A stretch of DNA of 64,000 nt from Chenopodium formosanum (lineage: Eukaryota; Streptophyta; Magnoliopsida; Caryophyllales; Amaranthaceae). The DNA lies in the NCBI GenBank assembly GCA_024500155.1, contig CM044869.1, positions 34,594,501-34,658,500 on the forward strand. The letters run 5' to 3'. Below are positions 43,501-53,769 of this stretch, piece by piece. The number at the start of each line of letters is the position of its first letter. Within the stretch, counting starts at the first letter, position 1. Made by a program: the position numbers and the translations under genes. The notes under the pieces were generated by a model, which searched no databases, had not been told where the DNA came from, and was given only the letters and a program-made list of their open reading frames with translations.

Positions 43501-43518
43501 TCCCCGGCAACGGTGCCA
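43501..43518 (-). promoter_or_regulatory. tRNA-Asp primer-binding site, element B
   Basis: In sense TGGCACCGTTGCCGGGGA, one mismatch to the site of C, D and E, just inside the 5' LTR. Confidence 0.85.
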
Positions 43519-43522
43519 TTTT

Positions 43523-44504
43523 TTACAAGAGGTGGATTCTAGATCGTTGAAACTAAAATTCCTCCAATCAAAACTAAATTTGTAACCAAACCTACACCTA
43601 GTAATAGGGCAATTTTGGGTCGAACCACTAGGAATAGGAGGAAGTTAGCTATTGCCAAAGTCAAGCTATTTCAAAGCGTAAAAGGAAATGTAGGCTATCT
43701 AAGTTCAACTAAACAAACAAGGCAAACACAAAGTAAATCAATATATCAAACACTAGGGATTTAGGATCCACATATTCTTGCAATGGACACATACCAATCG
43801 GGTTGGAGATTGATTAATTCAAGTATTGTGAGGGAAGATAGACAATGCAATCAAAAGAGCTCGACAAGCTATCTCCTAGAGGCCGAACTAGCGCCAACTG
43901 CGAAATACTCTACTAGGAACGTCACAAACCAAGCTCGATCGATAAATGTGAGCTACAAATCAATGGTCCGTATCAATGTAGGCACACAATGCAATCTAGT
44001 ATGACAATTAAAGTTAGCTACTCCTTAACTAATCACACACATGCACAAAATCAATCAACCAATTTAATCACAACGCTAAATCAATTAAACCCTCTCAATT
44101 AGCTATGATCCACTCAAACATGCTTCACCACATCCCTAGAAAGTGAACTACTCACAATCCATGAAAGAAATCAAAATTAAAACTAAGCTAATCCACAAAT
44201 TCATCATCATCATTCCAATCAAACCAAATTCAATTAACTAATCAACAAATTTGAACAATCAACAAACAATTGAAATCAAAAGCTAAGGATTGCATTAAAA
44301 TAAAAGAAATCCTTATAAACTTTGGTGAAATCAAAGGAAAATGTGCTTAGAATCATCAAACATCAATCATCAACCATGAATTTCTCTCTTAAAGTCTAAG
44401 AACAAGTATTTCTCTCTCTAAAGTTCTCTCTAAAAACTCTAATTCTAATTCTCTCTCCTATTTCCAAAAAACAATTTTCTCTCTAAAAATAGAAGAAAAA
44501 TCTA
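43523..44504 (-). mobile_element. Element B 5' LTR, truncated
   Basis: It matches 9724-10705 of the 3' LTR and stops just before the TATA box and U3 (breakpoint about 44504). The terminal TG is TT here. The U5 motif is at 43617-43628, 94 bp from the end. The missing U3 and promoter confirm that this copy of B cannot be transcribed from its own LTR. Confidence 0.88.
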
Positions 44505-45133
44505 GGGAAATTCTCTTTGGTGAACTCCAAGTTTTTAAGTTTCCAAGGGGTAAACATTCTTAAATTTTATTATCAATGGTAAACCTAAATTTTTATTACC
44601 ATTGATAAGTGTTATTTTAATAAAAAATCCTAAACTATAGTTAGTTTTTTTTTAATAATTAAATTATTATAGAAATATTTTTCAAAAAAAAAAAAAAAAA
44701 AAAAAAAAAAACCACCCAACCAGCAGCCCCGACCACCATCCCACTCACCAACAGCCCCTCCCCTACCGGCGGCCACTGGCCACCTCTCCCCCACCCCTAC
44801 CAACATCGGCGCCCAGCTCTAGCTTCGCCGGTGCGCCGGCCTTCGATCCCCCACCTCCACCTCCTCACTTTCTCCCAACCACGAACCCCACCACCCGTTT
44901 AAGGGTTTCGAAACCAAACCCGGCAAACGAGTTTTGGTTTTCTGGTTGTTTTGGGTGGGTTTTAGGGTTTCCGTGGTCGGCTCATATTGGAGGGGGTTCG
45001 TCGAGGAAGGGCGGTGGTTTTTGTGGTGGTTTGGGGTGCGATTAGGGCGGCACTCCCCTACCTGAAACCCGTAAAAACCCTCCCCCAACCACTTTGAACT
45101 CCGAATCAGGCCCTCCTCCACCCTCGAAACTTC
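44505..45133. other. Unassigned segment with a 27-base A run
   Basis: It lies between the truncated LTR of B and the truncated 3' LTR of D. The left part is AT-rich and ends in the A run (about 44685-44711). The right part is C/G-rich (CCACC, CGGCGG, GGGTTTTAGGGTTT), resembling plant gene-leader or captured-gene sequence. The minus frame 45178-44819 is compositionally biased with no recognised domain and starts inside the D LTR, so I do not call it a gene. Confidence 0.4.
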
Positions 45134-46772
45134 GGTCGTTGAACTAATCCTCCTAAGCCAAACAAAATTTATAAACACTCAACTAACCTAAATACAAGTA
45201 TAGAGGTAAGTCAAGGGTCGAACCCAAAGGAACGGTAATGTCTAAGTGCTTCCAATTATGTGCCTAAGCTAGGTCGAAGACTAAGGGTAAAAGAGGACAC
45301 TAACAACTACTAAGACAAAGAAATCAAACAAATAAAATGCTAGGGATTAGGATTCACTTATATTAGCAATGAACAAAGCAAATTGGTTTAGGAAGTTGAC
45401 TAAGTCAAGCAATGTGAGGGAAGATTAATTATGCAACCAAAAGAGCATATCAAGCTATTCTCCTAGAGGTCTAACTAGCGTCAACTACGATAAACTCTAG
45501 CTAGGAAACATCACAAGACACCTCAATCGTGTAAATGCAAGCCACAAATCAATGGTCCGTATCATTGTGAACTTACAATGCAATCTAGTGTGAATAACAA
45601 GGGTGATCAAGCCTAAATCAAACACACACATGCACATAATTAATTAACCAATTTAATCACATCATCAACTCCATCAAAATCCCCAATCTACATCAATTCA
45701 TTACATTATACAAGCTTCACCAAATCCCTAACCAAACAACTACTCTAGCAACATCATCAATTCAACCAACAACTAAAGAAATCAACAATCTACAATCAAA
45801 GAATCAACAATTAAAGAAGAACAATAACTCTAATCAAACATTAATCATCAAATCATCAAAACTCAATCAAAATCAACAATCTAAACATGAATACTAAACA
45901 AAACAATAAATGAGATAGAGTTTAGAAATGCTCATTGATAATAGAGTAGATCTCCAATACAATAGTCACCATTGGATCTTCAATCTCTCAATCACCATTG
46001 AAATTCTTCACTTTCTCTCTCTAAAATCTACTCCTAAAACTAACCCCTAAATCTAGAGAGAGAAGCTCTCAACTAAGCTAAGAAAATGATCTAATTCTAT
46101 TATGAAAACTTCTTACAAAAATTGGGTTCAAATAGGTATAAGAAGAGAGAGAAAATCGTCGAAATCCGATCGGAAAAGACCCACGTTGGTGCGGCCACAC
46201 AACAGGGGATGTGCGCCCGCACAACCATGATGTGCGCCCGCACAACCATGGTGTGCGGCCGCACATCCCTCGTGTGCGCCCGCACATTCTACGCATGCGG
46301 CCGCACTCAGCTGGGTTTCTTCGAATCTTCAACTCTTCAAGCTCAAGGGGTTCACACATGATTTATGATGGTGATGGAGGACAAGGTAGGCAGTAGCTAA
46401 GGCTTAATATTGAGGGCACACACTTCCTTTGAAGGGAGCACAAGAGAAGAGCCAAGACTTGGAACTTCCACTTCTTTGCATCTTGAGCTTCCCAAATTCC
46501 ATGAACTTGATCCTAAAGCTCCTTCCACCATAATGGATCACCAAAATCACGACCCGAACCTCGTCCAATACCTACAACCACGAAAATAGAGCAAATAAAG
46601 AAGAAAAGGCTAGAAAACCAACGAAATGCACAAAAGCTACAAAATAAGAGAAGAAAGGTAAAACTAAGCAACAAAGCATAAAACTAAGCACTTATTAAGC
46701 ATGAAAGCTATGAAAAGAGAATAGAAATGACCTAAATGCTCGTCAAATGTGTGCCATTTATGACACACATCA
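45134..46772 (-). mobile_element. Element D 3' LTR
   Basis: In sense it starts at 46772 with TGATGTGTGTCAT (inverted repeat with ATGGCACACAT). It has a GC-rich array at 46188-46310 (GTGCGCCCGCACA and GTGCGGCCGCAC units), a TATAC box near 46136-46140 and the U5 motif TGGGTTCGACCC at 45215-45226. The last 15 bases or so are replaced at the left breakpoint. It has two more array units than the 5' LTR. Confidence 0.9.
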
Positions 46773-46810
46773 AATACCCCCAAGCTTACCTTTTGCTCGT
46801 CCTCGAGCAA
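46773..46810 (-). promoter_or_regulatory. Element D terminal polypurine module
   Basis: In sense TTGCTCG-AGGA-CGAGCAA, 7 nt, then GCTTGGGGGTATT abutting the LTR. Confidence 0.85.
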
Positions 46811-48995
46811 AACAAAACCAAGGGAGTGGAAATGACGAGCTTATTAAAACAAACTAAAGAAGAGACGAGATGAGAATATACACTAACTCACTTTCGTAGG
46901 AATCACGGTCAATTTTAGCAACTAATGACAAGCCATTTAAACCCCTAGATCGCCCTAGAGGACGAGTGATGCTCTCGTAAGGGTATCCTAAGAGTTTACC
47001 CATAACTCTCATAATAATACAATCAAGGCAAAGCATGAAAAAGAAAACAAAATACAAGAAAAGAAAACAAATGTTCATGAAAGGACTTTTACAAATGTAC
47101 AAGCACAAGTGGATGCAAATCTTTCTAAACAAGCAAGGGAGTGCACGCTTCAAGATACCCAAGGTTGATTGAAACATAAATATGCTAAGCATAGGAACTA
47201 GCTTTCACAATCCAATATCATCCCAAACGATCTTACCGCGTTCTTCCTAATAGCTTCAAATCGACCTCTAATGAGCATCCCAATGATTCCACGAAGGAAC
47301 CGGAAAAAGAGAATTTTTAGGCTACTCGACATCTTGACTTTTGCATTCCCTCCCCTATTCCTAAAACTCACATCCCTCTCCACCGAAGAATGACTCAACC
47401 ATTTAGGTCAAAAGGTCTTTCCCCAAGGTTGTAACGTTAAGGCAAAAGGGTGAAGGTAGGCTAAAATTTAAAATTTGGTGGTTTTCCTAATAATGAAGCA
47501 AAGATTGGCCAATTCTTAGAATCACAATCAAGTAGTCACCAAACAAAAACAAACTAACACCCCCAAGCTTATTCAAAGCTATAAATCACAAACATATACA
47601 CAAAAAGCGTGAGAACGCTTCCCCCCAAGCTTAAATGGAGCATTGTCCTCAATGCTCAAAAAGGGAGAAAACTCACTACAAAATATTTTTGAATTTTTCA
47701 TTTTTCTCTTTTTTTTCCTTTTATTTTTTTAATAGTGCTTTGTCCTCGCCTCTTTTAACTTTGGACGGCTTTTTCGATTTTGCACTTATTTGTCCATGCC
47801 TTTTATAATGTAGGACGGCTTTTACTCATACTCATTTGCCATTATTCACAAGGAAGAAATCACACAATCTTGCTATCATTAGAACCAAACATTTCAACTT
47901 CTCCACCACAAACTCCATCAAATATGATCAATTGCTTCACAAAAACCAAGAAAAGAAAGAAAATGAAACAAAAGGCCAAAGATCTAAAGATGTGGCTTGA
48001 AAAGAAGGGATAAGGCTCAAATGGTTGCAAGAAGGCAAATGTAAACCCAAAAATAAAGATGAAACAAACTATCCTAACAATGAAAAATACCACCCCGAAA
48101 ATATGCCTTTGTCCTCCCTAAATGGTTCGGTCTCGGATTCAAGATCTATGAGTCAAGTTTCAAGATTAGGTTTGCGAAAAGTCAAGGATCCATGCTGCTC
48201 ATACAAGTAAGTAGAAGGCTTGAAAAACATAGAACTCACATGGTTGTAGCAAAAACTCACTATTGGTGTCAAATCGACTATAGGAAGCAACTACCAAACG
48301 GGCCACAAACAAGTAGAATCCGGCTTCATGTTCCCACTAGTTCTAACCAACTACCTTAGCATGCTTTATCCTAGAATCAACCAAGCGTACTCTCAAACCG
48401 TGCACACCACTACCATTTAGGAAGAAAAGCATTCAATTATACAAGTCCAAATGTTATTATGTCCAAAGCAAGAACAAAACAAAACACATTGCAAAATTGC
48501 CTTGATAGAAAGGAAAATCTTTTTGGAGTTTTTCAAAATAAGAGAAACATGGAAAAGCATATACAAAGGTGCAAAGCATATATGAATCAACATCCCACCA
48601 AACATGATAGAATACCCTCCCCCAAGCTTGAATGAGACAATACACTCAAACATAAATCATATAATCCATGGGAGGGGAAAACAAGGAGATCAATCCAACA
48701 AACCAACATATGTCCAACAAGTCATCATCCACTAGAGAAAGAGCAAAGAAAAATATTACCGGATTTGAGGTGGGTGTAAATACCCGCAAATGACCCAATT
48801 AAACCTTTCATAGCTAATTTCTCAAGAATTGAACCTTGTTTCCATATGCTCGCAAAGATAGGAGTCAACCTTCCTTGATTCTTGATCCAAATCGAAGCAC
48901 CAAAGTATATCAAGTCATGTACCTAGCAAAAGGCACACAAACATTTCCATGAGAGAAAATCTATTCTAAAAAGAAAAGGAAAATCTAATTTAAAA
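46811..48995 (-). other. Element D noncoding 3' region
   Basis: About 2.2 kb parallel to the 3' regions of A and B, with no credible gene. It includes the internal module at 47619-47657 and a further G-tract (ACACCCCCAAGCTTATTC on plus) near 47560. Confidence 0.65.
47619..47657 (-). promoter_or_regulatory. Element D internal hairpin plus G-tract module
   Basis: In sense GAGCATTG-AGGA-CAATGCTC, 7 nt, then GCTTGGGGGGAAG. It lies about 850 bp upstream of the terminal module. Confidence 0.65.
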
Positions 48996-49042
48996 CACGG
49001 GTTACTTCCCGAGAAAGGCTTGCTTAAGGTCCAAGCTTGACC
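48996..49042 (-). promoter_or_regulatory. Conserved post-ORF hairpin, element D
   Basis: In sense CGGG-AAGTAA-CCCG at 49011-48998, preceded by AAGCAAGCCTTTCT. It overlaps the end of the D reading frame. Confidence 0.6.
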
Positions 49043-50346
49043 GCTCTAGTAAAATAATATTGCAACGATCGCAAGAGCTTGTCAAATGCACTACTACACA
49101 TTTCATAAGAAAGTAAGTGTGCACATGACAAAAATAAGGCATGCAACAAGCATAGGGCGCACCTATGAGGAGAGAGATGCCAAGGGAAGGAAGAAGAATC
49201 AAAAGAAAACTCAACAAAATAAGAAGAAAAAGAAAAAGAGGAAGAAAAGGAAAAAGAAGGCAAACTCTCCTCAAAATATTTTTGGGCGGCATCATCACCC
49301 TTTTCCCAAGTTGGAGATAAATGAGCCACATTCAAATCTTCATAGACATAATGATCCCCAATAGGCTTACCAATAAAGGGAGGGAGAAAAATAGGGCAAT
49401 AGGGGATGTGATTGAACTTTTGAGAGAAAGGGGGATGAGAAAAAGGCAAAGGGTTAGCTACTCCTTCAACACAAGGTCTCACATCACCAATGAGGGCATG
49501 AAAATCAATCATAGAATCCTCAAAAGAAGAACGCTCATGATCACCATCTCCCTCAAACATCCAACTCCCTAGAGGAACCACATAATCTCCTCCATTTCCT
49601 TCATGAACAATAGCTCCCTCAACTTCCTTAAAGCCTAGAGTCTCAAAACCATGCATGAATGGAGGCAAATTAATTTCAAAATCATCTCTCTCCCATGAAG
49701 CATCATCAATGAACTTGCTTAACAGGCTATGCCTATTCCCTATGCACTCAACAAACACATTTGTCATAACCTCAAACGAGTCCAAATACTCATGGATAGA
49801 AGAGTCACATTCATACACTTGAAACTCATCACTATCAACAAAGGAAGAGATGTCTAGACTTAAAATTTCATCAAACTCATTATCACTCTCGACTCTCTCT
49901 CCTTCACTCTTATGCTCAACAATAGGATCCTCACACATTCTTGGTTGCTCGAATTTACCATCATCACCCTCAACACACACATTGGATTTGTAACTTTCAC
50001 ACATAAGCATCAAGGATGACAATTGGCTTCCTAGCTCTTCATTTTTCCTTCTTCCCTCCTCGAGACGCTCCTCACTCTTTCTCATCATCTCCAATTGACT
50101 TCTTAAACAATTAAGAGTCGACCGTTTATTAGGCCCAAGATCATCACGAAGCTCAACATGCCTAATTTGAGTTTCCAAGGTAGCAATAAGAGATTCAAAA
50201 GGGGTAAGAGATTGAGGCTCAACAAGAGAAGAAGAAATACAACCAAAGGTGGGATCATCATCATTACAAACATGAGCATTTTCATCAAATAGGGGGTTGG
50301 GAGCATTTTCAAATGTATGAGATTTGTTAGCTTGAACATGCAACAC
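49024..50346 (-). CDS. Element D novel gag-derived protein, main frame
   Basis: A 440-codon open frame. Homology with element E shows the coding sequence actually enters from 50400-50792 after a one-base loss near 50415, so the true N-terminus is there. Features: an acidic N-part, a coiled-coil-like stretch (SQLEMMRKSEERLEEGRRKN, about residues 87-106), then conserved SSIHEYLDSFEVM, INLPPFMHGFETLGF, FEDSMIDFHALIGDVRPC and PPFSQKFNHI. A Ser/Phe-rich segment follows, and a C-terminal SSAFDKLLRSLQYYF ends at the post-ORF hairpin. I recognise no known family for the conserved central domain. Element E encodes a clear homologue. There is no protease or polymerase. Confidence 0.75.
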   Translation of the reverse strand: MLHVQANKSHTFENAPNPLFDENAHVCNDDDPTFGCISSSLVEPQSLTPFESLIATLETQIRHVELRDDLGPNKRSTLNCLRSQLEMMRKSEERLEEGRRKNEELGSQLSSLMLMCESYKSNVCVEGDDGKFEQPRMCEDPIVEHKSEGERVESDNEFDEILSLDISSFVDSDEFQVYECDSSIHEYLDSFEVMTNVFVECIGNRHSLLSKFIDDASWERDDFEINLPPFMHGFETLGFKEVEGAIVHEGNGGDYVVPLGSWMFEGDGDHERSSFEDSMIDFHALIGDVRPCVEGVANPLPFSHPPFSQKFNHIPYCPIFLPPFIGKPIGDHYVYEDLNVAHLSPTWEKGDDAAQKYFEESLPSFSFSSSFSFSSYFVEFSFDSSSFPWHLSPHRCALCLLHALFLSCAHLLSYEMCSSAFDKLLRSLQYYFTRAVKLGP

Positions 50347-50399
50347 ATTATCATGAACAAAAGAGGAAATAGAATTGGAAGCATTTGTTCTAGGTTCAA

Positions 50400-50792
50400 C
50401 TATGGGATTAGTGACACATCATGGTAAATCATGCTAGCATTGAAAGAATTAACACATTGCACATCAAAAATAGAAGCACGTTTACCCTTGTTATAAACTT
50501 CCCAAGCAAACCAAACATAAAATTTCCAAGCATCTTCAATAGAAAATGCTCTAAAATCACCATTATGCATTCCTTCAACTATATCCCTAGTTTGCTCATT
50601 CAAACCATGATAACAAATCTCACAAGCTTCCCAAAGACTACAACAATTATAGTCAAGAAATTCCTTAAGTCTATTGAAATATTCACAAAAAGGCTCATCA
50701 TCATGTTGAGAAAAAGATAGATATGCCATTTTTACAAGGAAGACAAAAACAAAATAAAAGAAAAGTATACACAAAGACCTAGACTCAAGCAA
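50400..50792 (-). CDS. Element D gag-like N-terminal frame
   Basis: The likely start is the Met at 50729 (MAYLSFSQHDDEPFCEYF), about 90 nt after the primer site. The segment FNRLKEFLDYNCCSLWEACE, ICYHGLNEQTR and AWKFYVWFAWEV follows the pattern of the Athila capsid C-terminal half (WERFKEL, then FYxGLxxxxR, then a repeat-helix segment) seen in B and C. It is about a quarter of a normal gag, with no zinc knuckle. It ends in a frameshift after YHDVSLIP. The homologous start in E is at about 52958-53100. Confidence 0.7.
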   Translation of the reverse strand: MLESRSLCILFFYFVFVFLVKMAYLSFSQHDDEPFCEYFNRLKEFLDYNCCSLWEACEICYHGLNEQTRDIVEGMHNGDFRAFSIEDAWKFYVWFAWEVYNKGKRASIFDVQCVNSFNASMIYHDVSLIP

Positions 50793-50819
50793 TTAAAAAC
50801 ACTCAAACATAGACACCGT

Positions 50820-50837
50820 TCCCCGGCAACGGCGCCA
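50820..50837 (-). promoter_or_regulatory. tRNA-Asp primer-binding site, element D
   Basis: In sense TGGCGCCGTTGCCGGGGA, 3 nt from the LTR end at 50841. Confidence 0.9.
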
Positions 50838-50840
50838 TTT

Positions 50841-52445
50841 TGACGTGGGAAAATTAGGTCGTTGAACTAATCCTCCTAAGCCAAACAAAATTTATAAACA
50901 CTCAACTAACCTAAATACAAGTATAGAGGTAAGTCAAGGGTCGAACCCAAAGGAACGGTAATGTCTAAGTGCTTCCAATTATGTGCCTAAGCTAGGTCGA
51001 AGACTAAGGGTAAAAGAGGACACTAACAACTACTAAGACAAAGAAATCAAACAAATAAAATGCTAGGGATTAGGATTCACTTATATTAGCAATGAACAAA
51101 GCAAATTGGTTTAGGAAGTTGACTAAGTCAAGCAATGTGAGGGAAGATTAATAATGCAACCAAAAGAGCATATCAAGCTATTCTCCTAGAGGTCTAACTA
51201 GCGTCAACTACGATAAACTCTCGCTAGGAAACATCACAAGACACCTCAATCGTGTAAATGCAAGCCACAAATCAATGGTCCGTATCATTGTGAACTTACA
51301 ATGCAATCTAGTGTGAATAACAAGGGTGATCAAGCCTAAATCAAACACACACATGCACATAATCAATTAACCAATTTAATCACATCATCAACTCCATCAA
51401 AATCCCCAATCTACATCAATTCATTACATTATACAAGCTTCACCAAATCCCTAACCAAACAACTACTCTAGCAACATCATCAATTCAACCAACAACTAAA
51501 GAAATCAACAATCTACAATCAAAGAATCAACAATTAAAGAAGAACAATAACTCTAATCAAACATTAATCATCAAAACTCAATCAAAATCAACAATCTAAA
51601 CATGAATACTAAACAAAACAATAAATGAGATAGAGTTTAGAAATGCTCATTGATAATAGAGTAGATCTCCAATACAATTGTCACCATTGGATCTTCAATC
51701 TCTCAATCACCATTAAAATTCTTCACTTTCTCTCTCTAAAATCTACTCCTAAAACTAACCCCTAAATCTAGAGAGAGAAGCTCTCAACTAAGCTAAGAAA
51801 ATGATCTAATTCTATTATGAAAACTTCTTACAAAAATTGGGTTCAAATAGGTATAAGAAGAGAGAGAAAATCGTCGAAATCCGATCGGAAAAGACCCACG
51901 TTGGTGCGGCCACACAACAGGGGATGTGCGCCCGCACAACCATGGTGTGCGGCCGCATATTCTGCGCGTGCGGCCGCACTCAGCTGGGTTTCTTCGAATC
52001 TTCAACTCTTCAAGCTCAAGGGGTGCACACATGATTTATGATGGTGATGGAGGACAAGGTAGGCAGTAGCTAAGGCTTAATATTGAGGGCACACACTTCC
52101 TTTGAAGGGAGCACAAGAGAAGAGCCAAGACTTGGAACTTCCACTTCTTTGCATCTTGAGCTTCCCAAATTCCATGAACTTGATCCTAAAGCTCCTTCCA
52201 CCATAATGGATCACCAAAATCACGACCCGAACCTCGTCCAATACCTACAACCACGAAAATAGAGCAAATAAAGAAGAAAAGGCTAGAAAACCAACGAAAT
52301 GCACAAAAGCTACAAAATAAAAGAAGAAAGGTAAAACTAAGCAACAAAGCATAAAACTAAGCACTTATTAAGCATGAAAGCTATGAAAAGAGAATAGAAA
52401 TGACCTAAATGCTCGTCAAATGTGTGCCATTTATAACACACATCA
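50841..52445 (-). mobile_element. Element D 5' LTR
   Basis: 1605 bp, from TGATGTGTG at 52445 to the sense end ...CACGTCA at 50841. GC-rich units at about 51904-51982, a GTATAAG region at 51851-51857 and the U5 motif at 50938-50949 (97 bp from the end). Confidence 0.92.
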
Positions 52446-52876
52446 AAGGTTCATTATTATCGATTGTTATTTAATAGTATCTCCTAGTATATGGTTCTAA
52501 TGTGGAAGCATAGAGGCTATGTTAGGAGAAGCCAATTGACCCCGGAAGGCGGCTAGATTGCATCCTTTATTTTGATATTTGAGCATGTTTAGTTCATAAT
52601 TAATTCAATTTTTATGCCTTTGTTTATGTTCAAGTGAATGCTATTCCTAAACAATTTCCCTTAATGTTTTATTTCTTGTTTTAGCATATTTAGACTTTAG
52701 TTTATTTATCTCCTATTCCGGACTAGCTTAATTGTCGATAACATTTGGTGGTGTTTATCCGTTCTCTGTGGTTCGACCCCTATGCTTGCCTTATACTCGT
52801 ATTAGGTTTGTTTAGGTTGTATAAATTGTATTTGATCTAGGGATAGACAATTGATGACGCGTTTATTCCCTTGTCA
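52446..52876 (+). mobile_element. Element E 5' LTR remnant
   Basis: It matches 57901-58331 of the 3' LTR with few differences and ends ...CCTTGTCA. It contains the U5 motif GTGGTTCGACCC at 52768-52779, 97 bp from the LTR end. Confidence 0.9.
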
Positions 52877-52879
52877 AAT

Positions 52880-52897
52880 TGGCGCCGTTGCCGGGGA
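52880..52897 (+). promoter_or_regulatory. tRNA-Asp primer-binding site, element E
   Basis: TGGCGCCGTTGCCGGGGA, 3 nt after the LTR end. Confidence 0.92.
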
Positions 52898-52957
52898 ACG
52901 GCTTCCATTACCGTTGTGTTATCTTACTGAGACTAGTCCATTGTATATATTTTTCCT

Positions 52958-53494
52958 TTGATTTATTTTTGTTCTCTTTGTTTTGTTTTTTTTGTCTATT
53001 TCCATAGACTTGTAGAGTTTTTGAACTATAATGGTTGTAATCCTTGTGAAGCTTGTGAGATTTGTTATTATGGCATGAATGAACAAACGAGATATGAAGT
53101 TGAAAGTAGGTTTAATGGTGAATTTCAAGCATTAACGGTTCATAGTGCTTGGCGCTTTTTTGTACGGTTCGCTAAGGATGTACGCAATAGGGCATGTAAT
53201 GTTGCTAATTTTGATTCTCAATGTGATAATAGTTTTATTGGTGGCATGAATCCCCATGATTTGTCTTGTGATCCTATATGTGAACCTAGTATAAGTGATT
53301 TCAACTCTTTTTCTCGTATTGTTGATAATGAATCTCATTTGCTTGATTATGCCCCATTTCCCCAATATGATGATGCTCATGTATATAATGTGAATGATCC
53401 TCCCTCCTCATCTTCTTGTTCTTACATGGCTCCAAATGATTTCCCTTATGCTTCTAATGAATCCTTTATGAGGGTAATTCTATGGAAAAGTTGA
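52958..53494 (+). CDS. Element E gag-like N-terminal frame
   Basis: The homologous part starts near FHRLVEFLNYNGCNPCEACE, followed by ICYYGMNEQTR and AWRFFVRFAKDV, collinear with the D frame at 50400-50792 and with the capsid C-terminal half of B and C. An acidic/Ser-rich region follows (DDAHVYNVNDPP). The start codon is unclear: the first residues derive from a T-rich stretch. The frame is lost near 53490, where homology switches to the next frame. Confidence 0.65.
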   Translation: MIYFCSLCFVFFVYFHRLVEFLNYNGCNPCEACEICYYGMNEQTRYEVESRFNGEFQALTVHSAWRFFVRFAKDVRNRACNVANFDSQCDNSFIGGMNPHDLSCDPICEPSISDFNSFSRIVDNESHLLDYAPFPQYDDAHVYNVNDPPSSSSCSYMAPNDFPYASNESFMRVILWKS

Positions 53495-53733
53495 AGGAAG
53501 AGAAGATAATGAAGATAATGGAGATGATGGAGAGGTATAACGAGATGAGGGAAGTTGAGAATAGGGAGGTGGAAGCTAGAATGAAGATGCTTGAGAGCCA
53601 AATTCTCCAATTAGCCAACTCTCAAGAAAATGCCCTTCCTTTTTCTTCTCTTCCCCATATGAGTGAGGATCCCATTAGAGAGCATTCGAGTGATGGTGAA
53701 GGAGTAGAGAATGAAGAGAGTGTTGATTTTTAA
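53482..53733 (+). CDS. Element E linker frame (coiled-coil, gag-tail-like)
   Basis: 83 codons. A charged helix (MEKLKEEKIMKIMEMMERYN) leads to MLESQILQLANSQ, which resembles the gag-tail segment LETQITQLANTL of B and MVDSQLAQLVERT of C. It then gives EDPIREHSSDGEG, matching EDPIVEHKSEGE of D. It ends at TAA 53731-53733; the next frame continues in phase, so this is a single nonsense change. Confidence 0.65.
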   Translation: MEKLKEEKIMKIMEMMERYNEMREVENREVEARMKMLESQILQLANSQENALPFSSLPHMSEDPIREHSSDGEGVENEESVDF

Positions 53734-53769
53734 AATCCTAATCCTTTTTCCCATCTTGATGAGTCTCAA

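Larger units (their letters stand above)
45134..52445 (-). mobile_element. Element D: pol-less LTR retrotransposon (tRNA-Asp primed)
   Basis: LTRs at 45134-46772 and 50841-52445 enclose a 4.07-kb internal region with primer site, two frames (gag-like plus novel), the post-ORF hairpin, internal and terminal polypurine modules, and no reverse transcriptase, RNase H or integrase. By eye the LTRs show roughly ten substitutions and two indels over 1.6 kb, making it the youngest element here. Its right edge (TGATGTGTG start at 52445) is directly followed by LTR sequence of E, so D inserted into E. The outer 15 bp or so of its 3' LTR and its left target duplication are missing. Confidence 0.9.

Noticed and set aside
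44962..44975. GGGTTTTAGGGTTT as a telomeric repeat
   Set aside because: A single partial match only; such telo-box sequences are common in plant gene leaders.
44819..45178. Minus-strand frame of 119 codons in the orphan segment
   Set aside because: It begins inside the element D LTR and crosses the breakpoint; no domain is visible.
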